Shown: positions 31,846 through 41,025 of the stretch, piece by piece
Layout: every line of letters starts with the position of its first letter
Position numbering within the stretch: position 1 is the stretch's first letter
NCBI GenBank assembly: GCA_016648135.1
Contig: JADDOH010014843.1
Location: forward strand, 1-64,000
Source: Agrypnia vestita
Lineage: Eukaryota; Arthropoda; Insecta; Trichoptera; Phryganeidae
DNA: 64,000 nucleotides
Reading direction: 5' to 3'
The notes under the pieces: generated by a model
What the model saw: only the letters and a program-made list of their open reading frames with translations
Database searches by the model: none
Told to the model about the DNA's origin: nothing
Translations under genes and position numbers: made by a program

Positions 31846-32449
31846 CGACGCCTCCTACGTATAATATCGTAACCCACAAATCGACGTTTTTTAGTTTTTT
31901 GTGTATTTCATATGTATTTAATTATATCTTTATTTCCAAGAAAGAAAAAAAAAATATTTTGCAATAAATAACGTTTTTTTCGGACGTATTTTATCGTATC
32001 TCAAATAATCACATATTTTTTACGAAGTATACTATCGTATGTAACACTTACGATGATTTGCGTTGGGAAATAACATAGGATAATTTTATTGTATGTAACA
32101 CTTACGATAACATACGTTGGAAAATAACATAAATAATTATCGTATGTAACACTTACGTTATTTTACGTCGCGTCTTTTCCGAAGTAAAATGTTGTAAGTC
32201 ATTTATACGATATTTTACGTAGCGTCTTTTCCGAAGTATAATATCGTATGTGCATTTCTACAAAAACCGTTAATAATTTCGATTTTTTTGTGATTATTTA
32301 TGAAACTGCGGTATAAAGTATAAATATTGAAACGAAATTTCAAAAGAATTGGGCGATATTTAGATTTATACCGGACGAAAATATGTTCAAATCCTTCTCC
32401 TGGAAAATTGAATTTTGTGGGTTACGATATTATACGTAGGAGCCGTCGA
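31846..32449. mobile_element. TIR element with internal tandem repeats, copy 1
   Basis: Inverted ends with CTCCTACGTATAATATCG at left and its complement at right, extending inward to CCCACAAA. Interior: three copies of a unit with TGTAACACTTACG (about 32040, 32094, 32146) and two of a unit with CGTCTTTTCCGAAGT (about 32166, 32224). The second copy is 61801-62402. No ORF, so nonautonomous. Confidence 0.85.
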
Positions 32450-32850
32450 TATGAGAATATTGATTTTTATTTAGGCACGCGCGAGTAGGAAAACTGTTAC
32501 ATTTGATGTTTACAATACATTGTTGTGTAACGTGTCTATTATTGGTCGGCGATATCAGAATTTCTCCACGAGGTTTTAATCATTTTATTCGCGCGCGTCG
32601 AATGAATTCGATACACCGCTGTGTTCGAAGGAAATCGAAGCGTATGTTCAAAGTTTTTTTTTGAAACGTTCTGGAAATTCATTTTTAATATTTCAAATAT
32701 GAATTGAATTGAAAAATATTGTTATTTTCCACTGTGTACGTTTTCGAGATGACTCTCATTATGAATAACACATTTTCAACTAATATTTCGAAATTTTTGT
32801 GATTAACTTTGTGGAAGTTCATTGTAAATAACTATGAATAGAACACAACG
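32450..32850. other. no gene seen
   Basis: AT-rich between a TIR element and the Penelope fragment. Confidence 0.35.
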
Positions 32851-32890
32851 TTGTTTACTTCACACAATGACACTTTAATTAAACAAATTA

Positions 32891-32931
32891 ATTAAAACGT
32901 TTTCGATGCTTACTGCACCATCTTCAGTAAT
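32891..32931 (-). ncRNA. hammerhead-like ribozyme core (Penelope type)
   Basis: Minus strand: ATTA stem I strand, CTGAAGA (32927-32921), one unpaired base, stem II GGTGC with GCATC (one G-U pair), GAA, palindrome AACGTT, T, then TAAT closing stem I with four pairs. Lies just 3' of the Penelope endonuclease frame. Confidence 0.62.
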
Positions 32932-32957
32932 ATACTAACTTAAGAATGGAAGACATT

Positions 32958-33475
32958 TTATCTACTACATGGGGCGGGAGTTGTCGGGAGCGGGGGAGGG
33001 GCAGGCGGAAAGTGAACGTGGTTGCTGGGAGGGGCTAGTATGGTTAGAAGGGGGGATGTAATAAGTGGTGCTTGTATGTTTAAGGCCTTATCATTATTTA
33101 GATGAATTTCTATATTTTCCAAGATGTCCAATTTCTTTCCTTTTTTGCATACATGCAACACCTGCAGGTTATCATACTTGAAGTGATGTCCCTCTGATCT
33201 CACATGGTCTGCCATCTCTGAATTAATATTGAAATTTTTTATCCCCTTAAAATGTTCACCTATTCGCGTTTTTATTTTTCTTCCGGTTTGGCCTATATAG
33301 CATGATTGGCAGTTCCCACAGTTAATTTTATAAACTCCACTATTATCTAGATGTTCTGTTTTAGTTTTATTATTGAAAATGTATTTCCTAATGGTGTTGT
33401 TTGTGTAGAACGCGGGTCGGAACTTTCTATCTTCACATAAATTAAGAATTAAATTCTTATTCTTACCTATCTATT
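32958..33475 (-). pseudogene. Penelope-like GIY-YIG endonuclease domain, N-truncated
   Basis: An open frame of about 172 codons without its own start. GVYKINCGNCQSCYIGQTGR shows the GVY and YIG halves of the GIY-YIG nuclease with the cysteines typical of Penelope-like elements. RKIKTRIGEHFKGI follows with the conserved arginine and histidine, then MADHVRSEGHHF. The end is proline-rich (PPSNHVHFPPAPPPLP). In Penelope-like elements this domain lies C-terminal to the RT and nicks target DNA for priming. The RT is not present, so this is a truncated copy, but the endonuclease frame has no internal stop. A second, shorter Penelope end is at 53452. Confidence 0.85.
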
Positions 33476-33645
33476 GTAAAAGCCCTATAGGGCGTTAATT
33501 AATAATAAATAAATAAAAATCCCCCCTTCTACCCATACTAGCCCCTCCCTGCAAGTACTATCAATTTCCGCCTACTCCTCCCCCGCTACCGACAACTCCC
33601 GCCCCTATGTAGTAGATAAAATGTCTTCCCTTCTTAAATTAGTAT

Positions 33646-33686
33646 ATTACTGAAGATGATGCAGTAAGCATCGAAAACGTTTTAAT
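33646..33686 (+). ncRNA. hammerhead-like ribozyme core (Penelope type)
   Basis: ATTA (33646-33649), CTGAAGA (33650-33656), one unpaired base, stem II GATGC/GCATC with loop AGTAA, GAA, palindrome AACGTT, T, then TAAT (33683-33686) giving a four-pair stem I. It is the inverted partner of 32891-32931. Confidence 0.65.
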
Positions 33687-33976
33687 TCATTTATTTAATA
33701 AAACTGTCATTGTGTGAAGTAAACAACGTTGTGTTCTATTCATAGTTATTTTCAACTAAATTAAAACAACGATTACAGTTAGTATTTAGTGGGCCATCGT
33801 ATTAGAGATTTCCATGCACATTTCTCATATAAATTAATTCATCTGAATCATGTTTTAGTCTTAGTGTTTTGCAGTCTAGAATATGCATTCTGATATAAAT
33901 CAATATATATATATAAAGAAACCCGTGTTTCCCTATCCGCCAAGTTTTCTCCACAACCAGCTACAACCACCCACCG

Positions 33977-34219
33977 GTGGTTATGAAAATATGCGAGTTT
34001 GGCGGGGGTGGCTGTGCGTGGGTGGGAGTGGGTGACGAAAATGTGCTTTCTAGCACATTGTTTTGTTATGGGAAGGCCGCAAATGCTTCGGATTGTTTCA
34101 AAATAGGCGCGCCGACTGTGTCGGTGAGTCTAGAAGGTTCCGGAAAAACCTGCTCTGGAAAGTTCTGGAAGCAGAAGGTTCTAGAAAATTCCCGAAAGTT
34201 CTATAAGGTTCTAAACTGA
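33977..34219 (+). CDS. conserved ORF within Helitron (unknown)
   Basis: 80 codons: MKICEFGGGGCAWVGVGDEN, FCYGKAANASDCFKIGAP and SGKTCSGKFWKQKVLENS. The inverted Helitron copy (35606-35827) keeps the frame over 73 codons with one in-frame deletion. I do not recognise the protein; the C-terminal half is simply the translation of the heat-shock-element array, so the frame may be kept by chance in two young copies. Confidence 0.25.
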   Translation: MVMKICEFGGGGCAWVGVGDENVLSSTLFCYGKAANASDCFKIGAPTVSVSLEGSGKTCSGKFWKQKVLENSRKFYKVLN

Positions 34220-34319
34220 GTGGCGGAATGTGTCGGTGTGTCTGGAAGGTTCCTGTACATTCGATACATTTCTTGAAAGCTCTAAAAGGAGAATGTTCTA
34301 GAAGGTTCGCGAAAGTTCT
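34132..34319. promoter_or_regulatory. array of perfect heat-shock elements
   Basis: Uninterrupted alternating nGAAn/nTTCn pentamers: three at 34132-34146, three at 34157-34171, six at 34173-34202 and six at 34290-34319. Three pentamers make a normal heat-shock factor trimer site, so each six-unit run could hold two trimers. Confidence 0.85.
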
Positions 34320-34640
34320 ATGACGATCCAAACAGTGTACTAAAGAACTACGCGTGCGAAGCTGTGCGGGCACAGCTAGTTAATAATAAAAACTCAAATT
34401 TTCGTAAAAAATCGCCGAAATATTGGGGAAATTTGTTGGGCACTTACTGTGTAACATACTTGTATGTAACACACCATGTTACTTTCATAAACAACCTTAT
34501 CCGAAATATAAAATTTAGTCTCGAACTTAACGAAAACAAACACTTAAACTTTTTAGATTAAAACGTCAGTATAGAGAATAGTAAATGCTCCTTTAATATT
34601 TGTAGAAAACCCACACGTGTTGACTGTGTGATACCATACA

Positions 34641-35159
34641 CAGGGTTATTTGTAAAACATTAATAACCTCGCAGGACTATGTTCCTGCCTTGATTGTGAG
34701 TCGAAAATGTTCACGCAATTGTGACCTAATATCAATAGTTCAGGAGATACGCGACATCAAAGTTTGCATTTTTTTTTCAATATTTCTGACTTATTTTTTG
34801 TAAAACGTTGGACTATCATTACAGTAACTTATATCGAATATGAAAAATTCATTCCCTTTAACACAAGTCAAATAAAAAAATGAAAATCTTCGAATTCCAT
34901 TCAAATTGGAATTTTTCAGGGTTTTTATCATTTTATTTAACTCGTATCGAAACGAATGAATTTTTCGTAATCGATATGAGATATTGTAATGATAGTCCAA
35001 CGTTTTACAAAAAATAAGTCAGAAATGTTGAAAAAAAAATGCCATCTCTGATGTCGCATATCTCCATAACTATTGATATGATAGCTTGAACATTTTTGAC
35101 TCATAATCAAGGCAGGAATATAGTCCTGCGAGGTTATTAATGTTTTACAAATAACCCTG
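34641..35159. mobile_element. foldback MITE, complete copy
   Basis: CAGGGTTATTTG to ATAACCCTG with a 4-bp target duplication TACA on both sides. Same family as 3365-3871; the two arms pair along almost the full length around AAATTGGAATTTTTC. It lies between the two inverted Helitrons. Confidence 0.88.
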
Positions 35160-35505
35160 TACATATGCGTGTTCAACGAATACAATAATATGATAACTGA
35201 TTTCACGCCGATTTTTTTATCTTATAATTTACAGGTACATAGGCTGTTATCGCGCCGATCCTTCAATTTGTTGTAAACATCGTATTTTAGAATTATCTGG
35301 AAAAGTACGCGAGATAGAAGTAGCCAAACAAATGCGTCATCGTCTTCAGTATCACGGTGTTCGCATACTTGTGTCATGAAATAAATTAAAAACCACCTGC
35401 GCAAAGTACAAGACAACTAAAAATGTTGTCAAGTTTATTAATCGACTAGCTATGCTCGCGCGGCTTCGCACGCGTAGATTTGTAGTAAACTGTTTGGATC
35501 GTCAT

Positions 35506-35700
35506 AGAACTTTCGCGAACCTTCTAGAACATTCTCCTTCCAGAACTTTCAAGAAATTTATTGAATGTACAGGAACCTTCTAGACACACCGACACGTTCC
35601 GTCACTCAGTTTAGAACGTTATAGAACTTTCGGGAATTTTCTAGAACCTTCTTCTTCCAGAACTTTCTAGAGCAGGTTCTTCCGGAACCTTCTAGACTCA
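35506..35700. promoter_or_regulatory. array of perfect heat-shock elements
   Basis: Six consecutive alternating pentamers at 35506-35535, four at 35537-35556, six at 35623-35652 and further near-perfect units to 35700. The arrangement parallels the other Helitron copy but with different spacer bases. Confidence 0.85.
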
Positions 35701-35827
35701 CCGGCGCGCCTATTTTGAAACAATCTGAAGCATTTGCGGCCTTCCCATAACAAAACAATATGCTAGAAAGCACATTTTCGTCACCCACTCCCACCCACGC
35801 ACAGCCACCCCCACCAAACTCGCACAT
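35606..35827 (-). CDS. conserved ORF within Helitron (unknown), copy 2
   Basis: 73 codons homologous to 33977-34219 (MCEFGGGGCAWVGVGDENVL and LEGSGRTCSRKFWKKKVLEN). One in-frame codon group (the TVS of the other copy) is missing. Confidence 0.25.
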   Translation of the reverse strand: MCEFGGGGCAWVGVGDENVLSSILFCYGKAANASDCFKIGAPVSLEGSGRTCSRKFWKKKVLENSRKFYNVLN

Positions 35828-35929
35828 TTTTAATGTGACACCAAGGGCTATCCACCACCATAACCACCAGGGGGTGGTAGTATCTGGTTGTGAAGAAAAC
35901 TTGGCGGATAGGGAAATACGGGTTTCTTT

Positions 35930-35937
35930 ATATATAT

Positions 35938-35972
<35 letters not shown>

Positions 35973-36012
35973 TAATAGTATATATCTATAATATACTATA
36001 TATAATATATCA
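35930..36012. repeat. TA-rich microsatellite
   Basis: Alternating TA with short palindromic interruptions, at the 5' boundary of the inverted Helitron. Confidence 0.85.
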
Positions 36013-36049
36013 TTGATTAGAAAGAAGACATACAGACAATATTAAATAT

Positions 36050-36118
36050 TTGGCTGCTACCGGGATTCGAACCACGGACCTCCTCCTATCCGGGGCAGGC
36101 GCGTTATCCAATAATAAA
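36050..36118 (-). mobile_element. tRNA-like sequence (SINE head or tRNA pseudogene)
   Basis: On the minus strand: TGGATAACGCGCCTGCCCCG and then GGTTCGAATCCCGGTAGCAG, a B box with part of a T arm and acceptor. Very close to 48605-48690. The acceptor 5' side is missing. Anticodon identity is not assigned. Confidence 0.55.
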
Positions 36119-36486
36119 TTTGGTTTTAAATTTCACAAAACTTTGTCCTGAAAAAATGCAACTTCACAATAAGAATGTGTTCTTGAATATAATATTGTAT
36201 CAAATGTGTCCAAAAATAAAAAATTAATTAAACTGGTTAATTCTGGCGTGCTCTAGCGGCAGTTACGCAAAGTAATTTGTGCCTACCGTACCAGAAAAAG
36301 TGGATTGATCTTAAAATGGAAAACATAATGTTAGTCAACTAATTAATTAGACTTACAGATGAGGTTGATATATTCACGGAAATGTACAAGGCCGCTATAG
36401 CATAATTTGGTTTTAAATTTCACAGAAATTTTTTTCTGAAAAAATTGCAACTTCACAATAAGAATGTGTTCTTGAATATAATACAT
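36118..36486. repeat. direct duplication of a ~75-bp repeat
   Basis: TTTGGTTTTAAATTTCACA through TGCAACTTCACAATAAGAAT occurs at 36118-36195 and again at 36407-36483. A reverse-complement relative lies at 48480-48545. The spacer 36201-36406 is unrelated. Confidence 0.7.
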
Positions 36487-36516
36487 GTTCACAGGTTTAT
36501 ACGTCCATTCAGAATC

Positions 36517-36735
36517 ATCTGTGTGTAGTTTTCTGGGGTATTCTGCCGTCCATATGTGATCTGACTCTGGTCAACGGATCCCATTGCAGGGTCCATCATC
36601 GGCGCGATGTGTCATGCGATGCGATGACACATCAGCCCCGATGATGGACAGAGCAATGGGATCCGAAACGTCGGCCAGAGAGATCGCATATACGCGGCAT
36701 AATATCACAGAAAACTATAAATAGAAGATGCAAGA
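36517..36735. mobile_element. Penelope-type foldback fragment
   Basis: Two inverted arms as at 6110-6345 (AGTTTTCTGGGGTATTCTGC and its partner). The right arm carries a hammerhead-like core; the left arm has lost the palindrome. Confidence 0.68.
36635..36675 (+). ncRNA. hammerhead-like core with one core substitution
   Basis: GCC stem I, then CCGATGA (second base of CTGATGA changed), a damaged stem II, GAA, ACGT, C and GGC closing a three-pair stem I. The core change makes activity unlikely. Confidence 0.45.
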
Positions 36736-37530
36736 CAACTGTTTCCTAAGAGACGAAATTTTGGACAGAATTTTTTTTATCGAAATTCTTTCCTTTTCGT
36801 CCTCCTTCCTAACTTAACTTTTTAACTGAACAACTAACACACAAACACACACATATAAATAATCATTAATTGTGTTAATGGTACTAATTCGTTTTTCTTC
36901 ATAATTTGGATATATTATACGGGGTACCTCTCTCTCTCTTCTTCACTCAATTTTCAATAGGAAATATTATTTACACTTTGGTTGAAATGTCAACAGTTAA
37001 AATAAGCGACATCAATTTGAAAATATGGTGTTTTTTTTTTTCAGTAAAAAATTATCTTTTTATAAAAAAACATACTTTTTTCATTGAAAAAACATAATTT
37101 TTTTAAATTGAAAAACATCATTTTTTTTGAAAAAAAATGCAAAGTTTGATGTCGCTTAACTCCTCAACTGTTGTCATTTCGACTAAAGAGTGCAGAATAT
37201 TTTCCATTGAAAATGAAACCAACAAGTCCCTAAATATTTTCTACTTGCCTGTATAATTTTATTTAAAAAAATGTGTGTTCATTTTTATTTTATTTTTTAA
37301 AACCAACACTTATTTCACTGGTATACTTCTTTATAGTTATTTTACAATTAAAAAATACATATATTTTGTTCAAAATATACCTGTTATAAATATATTTTCG
37401 CCGATGTTATTAATTGTATTTAATGGTTTAATTGACAGCTATCGCTCGTAAGGCCTAACGGATCGAATACATAAATTAGGAACCTTTCCACTCTGGCACA
37501 CTTTTTAAATACCATCGTCGAACTTTGTTA
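36736..37530. other. no gene seen
   Basis: AT-rich with poly(T)/poly(A) stretches (37030-37130) that form partial inverted repeats. Confidence 0.35.
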
Positions 37531-37532
37531 CG

Positions 37533-37655
37533 ATGGGGCCTTTTTCCGAGAGCACCCACCTGGCACCAAATTCTCGAAAAAGATGCCCAAACGATAATGA
37601 CAAAGAAGGACGCGATTTGTCGACGCCGTGTTACAGCACCTTTACTGGTAAGATA
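37533..37655 (+). other. open frame with possible splice donor
   Basis: MGPFSESTHLAPNSRKRC and STPCYSTFTG lead to CTG|GTAAGA at about 37650. The composition is less AT-biased than nearby, but no family is recognised and no acceptor was assigned. Confidence 0.2.
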
Positions 37656-37684
37656 GCACCTTTTTTAACACATCTTGTTTCAGA

Positions 37685-37862
37685 TATATTTTTGGGTCTG
37701 CAAAAGCACTCGCCCTCTCCACTCCTCTCTGACACCTGCCAGCCTCTTCATCTCTTGGTAGGTGCTACAGCGCACATCTCCGATAATCTGGTCTACGTAG
37801 CTTAATCTCGGGTGGCCTCTGCGATTGTTGCCTTCAACATTTCCCTCGACGATGGTTAAAAG
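37685..37862 (-). pseudogene. non-LTR retrotransposon tail fragment
   Basis: Minus strand: VEGNVEGNNRRGHPRLSYVD, QIIGDVRCSTYQEMKRLAG and EEWRGRVLLQTQKYI. The R-G-x-P-R-L-x-Y-x-D-Q-I box and final EEWR match RTE-like C-termini. Open across its length but without RT. Confidence 0.65.
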
Positions 37863-37894
37863 CAGGCCCGGATGCCTTATATCTTTATTATTTT

Positions 37895-38520
37895 TTTTTT
37901 ATTAGAGACACTAACAGGATAATAGGTACATGATACTCTGATAATAAACATTATAGTGAAGACTATGCCCATTATCCCAATTACAAGTGTCTTCGGCACG
38001 CTCTAGTAACATGTATTTTTGCAATTAATTATATATTACATGTACACTTATGTGTATTGTATATTTTGTGTTTGAATGTAGTGCGATTAGTATTTAATGA
38101 ATGATTGATTTAATGGATCTATAGGTTCATGTCGTCGTTTAGAAAATGGATGTTGTGTATGAGTGAGTTTTTGAACGAAGATAAGGGGTGTCTGCAAGAA
38201 TATCAGCAATCAGTGTTAGGGTCAGCACAATACGTGCGACACAACCTTGTGATGGGAGAAAAGTAACCGACATTATTAGTGCGCTGACTTATTCTGAAGA
38301 ACTCCGGGTTTCTTATGCGGGGTTTAACATGCAAATTTATGTCAAATAGAGAGAGAGAATCAATAGCTCCGCTGATTATCTTCTGTAGCACAACGAGATC
38401 GGATATTTTCCATCGGGACTCAAGTTTGTGCATCTTGAAAAAGGCAAGTCGATCTTCGTAGCTGTGAAGGTTGTTGTGTTGACCAGCTTTGTATGACAAA
38501 ATACTATGGCCTATATTATG
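37895..38520 (-). pseudogene. Jockey/CR1-like retrotransposon C-terminus and 3' UTR
   Basis: The minus frame from about 38515 to 38203 reads SYEDRLAFFKMHKLESRWK, ISDLVVLQKIISGAIDSLSL and VKPRIRNPEFFRISQRTNNV, the C-terminus of a Jockey/CR1-like protein. The 3' region to 37895 ends at CCTGTTAGTGTCTCTAATA plus a poly(A) run. A plus-strand copy of the same 3' half is at 55995-56460. It is fused in frame to a different element at its 5' side. Confidence 0.82.
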
Positions 38521-38745
38521 GCCTATCCAAATTGCTCGCTGTTGGGCGATTCTATTAAGGAGCCGCCTCTTTTCGCCCACCCTGCTCAACACCTCGTCGT
38601 TTCGGATATGTTCTGACCATCGGATCCTCGCCGTGCGCCTGTAGCACCACGTCTCAAAGGCCGCTAGCCTCCCGGACATGCTCTGGCCGATGGTCCATGT
38701 TTCGCTGCCATACATCAGCACACTCCAGACAAGAGTTTTAATCAA
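38203..38745 (-). pseudogene. in-frame fusion of two retrotransposon tails
   Basis: A single 180-codon frame. Codons 1 to about 77 (MIKTLVWSVLMYGSETW, FETWCYRRTARIRW, RRLLNRIAQQRAIWIGH) are from an RTE-like endonuclease-RT tail. Codons from about 80 (SYKAGQHNNLHSYEDRLAFF onward) are the Jockey/CR1-like C-terminus. The join is at GHNIGHS, where GGCCAT is repeated (38503-38520), suggesting the second element inserted, or recombined, at a short homology. No function is claimed. Confidence 0.75.
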
Positions 38746-38869
38746 GTTTTTCCGAACCTTTAAATCTATCCAGATTACAGAACGCCAAACGAGAGAATGG
38801 AATTGTCCCTATTTCTTTTTGTCCTTCTGTTTGTGTGGTTATATTTTTATTTATTTATCTTAATAATTT

Positions 38870-39115
38870 AGTTCCACACCTAATGTTGTGTGGACTAATA
38901 TATGATTTCCCTGAGACATATTGCATTCCATCTAATCATTTAAAAGTTTTTATAATATAATTTTTGCACTCCGGTTTAAACCTCCTTATATTCTCCATGT
39001 TTTGAATTTCCTTTGGCAGGCTATCGAAGATTTTTATACCTTTATACATCATACAATTTTGTGAGGTGTTTTACTTTTTCTTTGTTAGTCTTGTGTTGTC
39101 GGTTCCTCTTGTATT
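38870..39115 (-). pseudogene. non-LTR retrotransposon C-terminal relic
   Basis: Minus strand: YKGIKIFDSLPKEIQNMENI then RRFKPECKNYIIK, the typical last residues of non-LTR polyproteins (L-P-K-E-I, F-K-x-x-C-K-x-Y-I). A stop follows after about ten codons, with further relic sequence beyond. Confidence 0.6.
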
Positions 39116-39119
39116 GTAT

Positions 39120-39465
39120 ATTGTATATAACGTAAGAGATCGTGTTGGAGATTATCATCTCGCTTGCAGCAACTTGAAATAGCCCAAGAGTTTCCAGTTG
39201 TGGCGGTCCAGAGCCGTCGCGTCTCTAGCCGCGCGCGTCGAGCGTTATCCGCCAATCAGGGGCTCGAAGCGGCGAATCAGGTCCCGGCCGCCGATAGGTA
39301 CATTCACTCTGTCGCCGACCGCCGTATATGCCTCATGACCATTTTGGGTCTCATCCGAACGACCGTGGCGTTACAATTAATGAAATTTTAGAAAGATGCG
39401 ATTTTGAGCTTGCCGGAAATATATTAGCAGAGGTATGAAGCTCAATGGAAATTGATGATTATCAC
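39120..39465. other. GC-rich patch, no gene identified
   Basis: 39180-39370 is CpG-rich and holds an open frame (39164-39391) with RRVSSRARRALSANQGLEAA. No family is recognised and no promoter signals are clear. Confidence 0.25.
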
Positions 39466-39985
39466 TTACTAACTAACTAACTTACCATCACGCCGTTTAC
39501 CCGTGAGGATAGGCAGAGAGGATAGAGCGCCACACTCTTCTGTCCTGACATACAACTCTCGCCTCATCCGCATTCATACATCTTCGCATGCAAGCTCGCC
39601 GGTTGTTGAGGCTTCTGACGGGACCATCTTCCAGTATCTGGTTAATCTGGTCATGCCGCGTCTTCCGCGGTCGCCCTCTCTTTCTGGTGCCATCAACACT
39701 TGCGTTATATATCTTTCTAACCATTCTTTCCTCATTCATTCGCTCAACATGCCCAAACCATCTGCGCGACCCTTTTTTAATTCTATTAATTACGCTAAGA
39801 TCAGCTTTACATTCATTCCTAATATCTGCATTCTTTTCTCTATCATAAATTGATTTGCGACACATACGTCTGAGGGATCTCATCTCCACTGCATTTAATC
39901 TACTTTCGTTCCTCTTCTGCCGGCTCCAGGCTTCGCTTCCATACATCAGTGTCGCTACCAGAATTCCATCAAGTTTCTGCATATG
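39465..39985 (-). pseudogene. non-LTR retrotransposon C-terminus (GTTA-tail family), longest open copy
   Basis: A 161-codon minus frame (39982-39497): VATLMYGSEAWSRQKRNES, MRSLRRMCRKSIYD, KKGSRRWFGHVERMNEERMV, GRPRKTRHDQINQILEDGP and the final RRVWRSILSAYPHG. It ends with an AACTAACTAAC tail at 39469-39482. This is the region downstream of the RT in RTE-like elements (unknown function, probably DNA or RNA binding). It is the best reference copy for the shorter tails in the window. Missing the RT and endonuclease. Confidence 0.85.
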
Positions 39986-40429
39986 CTGGGTCCGGTGAAC
40001 CCTAATCTCCCTGATTTAGTAGACATTAAATGGTATTCATAACATATTATGTGAAGCCCAATATTTACTTCAAAATGTTTATGATTTCTCCCGCCTCTGC
40101 TGACAAGGGGGAGAGGGTGTTAAAAATTACTAAAATTCTGCTTACGTAATGCTTGAATGGCCCCTTAGTCATAAAAAATTATTATACTGAGGATTTTAAT
40201 TAGGCTTTTGATTAGAATTTTTTGTGTATGTGATAACAGATTACGTACCTTGGCTCCCTTCATAAGTGTAAATATTTTGATTTTTTTTAAGTAAGTATTT
40301 AGTTTTCAATTACCTAAGATAAATTAGAGAATAGGATGCAAAAAATCTAGCTTCGATCGGTCTCTACAGTTGCCGTCTAACGTTTTAAACATATATAGAC
40401 GGAGTGAAACAACTACAATAAAAAAACCA

Positions 40430-41015
40430 ACCATCACGCCTTTTCCACTCAGGGGTAGGCAAAGAGGATAGAACGCCATATTCTTCTATCTTGACACACC
40501 ACTTTTGCTTCGGCTGCATTCATACATGTTCTACGGTTGTTGAGGCTTTTAACAGGGCCATCCTCCAATACTTGATCGTGCCAGGTCTCTCGCGGACGCC
40601 CTCTTTAACACTCGCCCAATATATTTTCTTAACCATCCTTTCCTCGCTCATACGTTCCACATGACCAAACCATCTCAGCGCTACTTTCCTTATTCTATAT
40701 ACTACACTACGGCCAGCATTACATTCATTCTAATTTATTCATTCCTCACTATCGACCAAAGATTTTCACACAAGCGTCTTAGTGACCGCATTTCCACCGC
40801 ATTCAGTCTACTTTCATTCCTCTTTTGCAAATTTCAGGCTTCACTTCACATCAGATTTGGCACTAGAACGCCGTTATGTACCGCTAGTCTTGCTTCCTTT
40901 GGCAGGTTCTTATTTGCCATAATTGCATTTAGAGCACCATTTACTTTGTTACCTGCAGTCTTGCCGTTTCTACTAAACATACTTCCCAAATACGCAAACT
41001 CGTTCACTTGTTCTA
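40430..41015 (-). pseudogene. non-LTR retrotransposon C-terminus (GTTA-tail family), decayed
   Basis: Follows the same course as 39465-39985 from the 3' end (CCATCACGCCTTTTCC) to the region encoding VNEFAYLGSMF (near 41005), but with several stops and small deletions. The tail microsatellite is lost. Confidence 0.75.
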
Positions 41016-41025
41016 AGCAAATAAA

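Larger units (their letters stand above)
32850..33760 (-). mobile_element. Penelope-like retroelement fragment with inverted ends
   Basis: The minus strand carries a GIY-YIG endonuclease frame (33475-32958), a proline-rich end, and then the terminal region with a hammerhead-like core (32931-32891). The plus strand at 33520-33760 is an inverted duplicate of the terminal part, including a second core. Between them (33476-33520) is a short piece matching the 3' tail of a Jockey/CR1-like LINE. Confidence 0.8.
33900..34379 (+). mobile_element. nonautonomous Helitron carrying heat-shock elements, copy 1
   Basis: Starts TC after an A and ends CTAG before a T, the Helitron insertion signature without target duplication. 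The 3' end has the hairpin GCTGTG-CGGG-CACAGC just before the terminal TAG. Between 34132 and 34319 it holds several runs of alternating GAA and TTC pentamers. The copy at 35446-35945 is in opposite orientation. Confidence 0.85.
35446..35945 (-). mobile_element. nonautonomous Helitron carrying heat-shock elements, copy 2
   Basis: Minus-strand 3' end GCTAGT (CTAG at 35449-35446, followed by T) preceded by CGCGTGCGAAGCC; the terminal hairpin is partly decayed. The 5' end merges with an expanded TA repeat near 35930. The interior matches 33900-34379. Confidence 0.82.

Noticed and set aside
33977..34219. 80-codon ORF as a real protein in the Helitron
   Set aside because: Half of it is just the translation of the GAA/TTC array. 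Two copies are too few to show coding constraint, so it is listed only with low confidence.
39503..39853. 116-codon plus-strand ORF with many S/P residues
   Set aside because: Mirror frame of the LINE C-terminus at 39497-39982; the same mirror appears wherever this tail occurs (5717, 50663).
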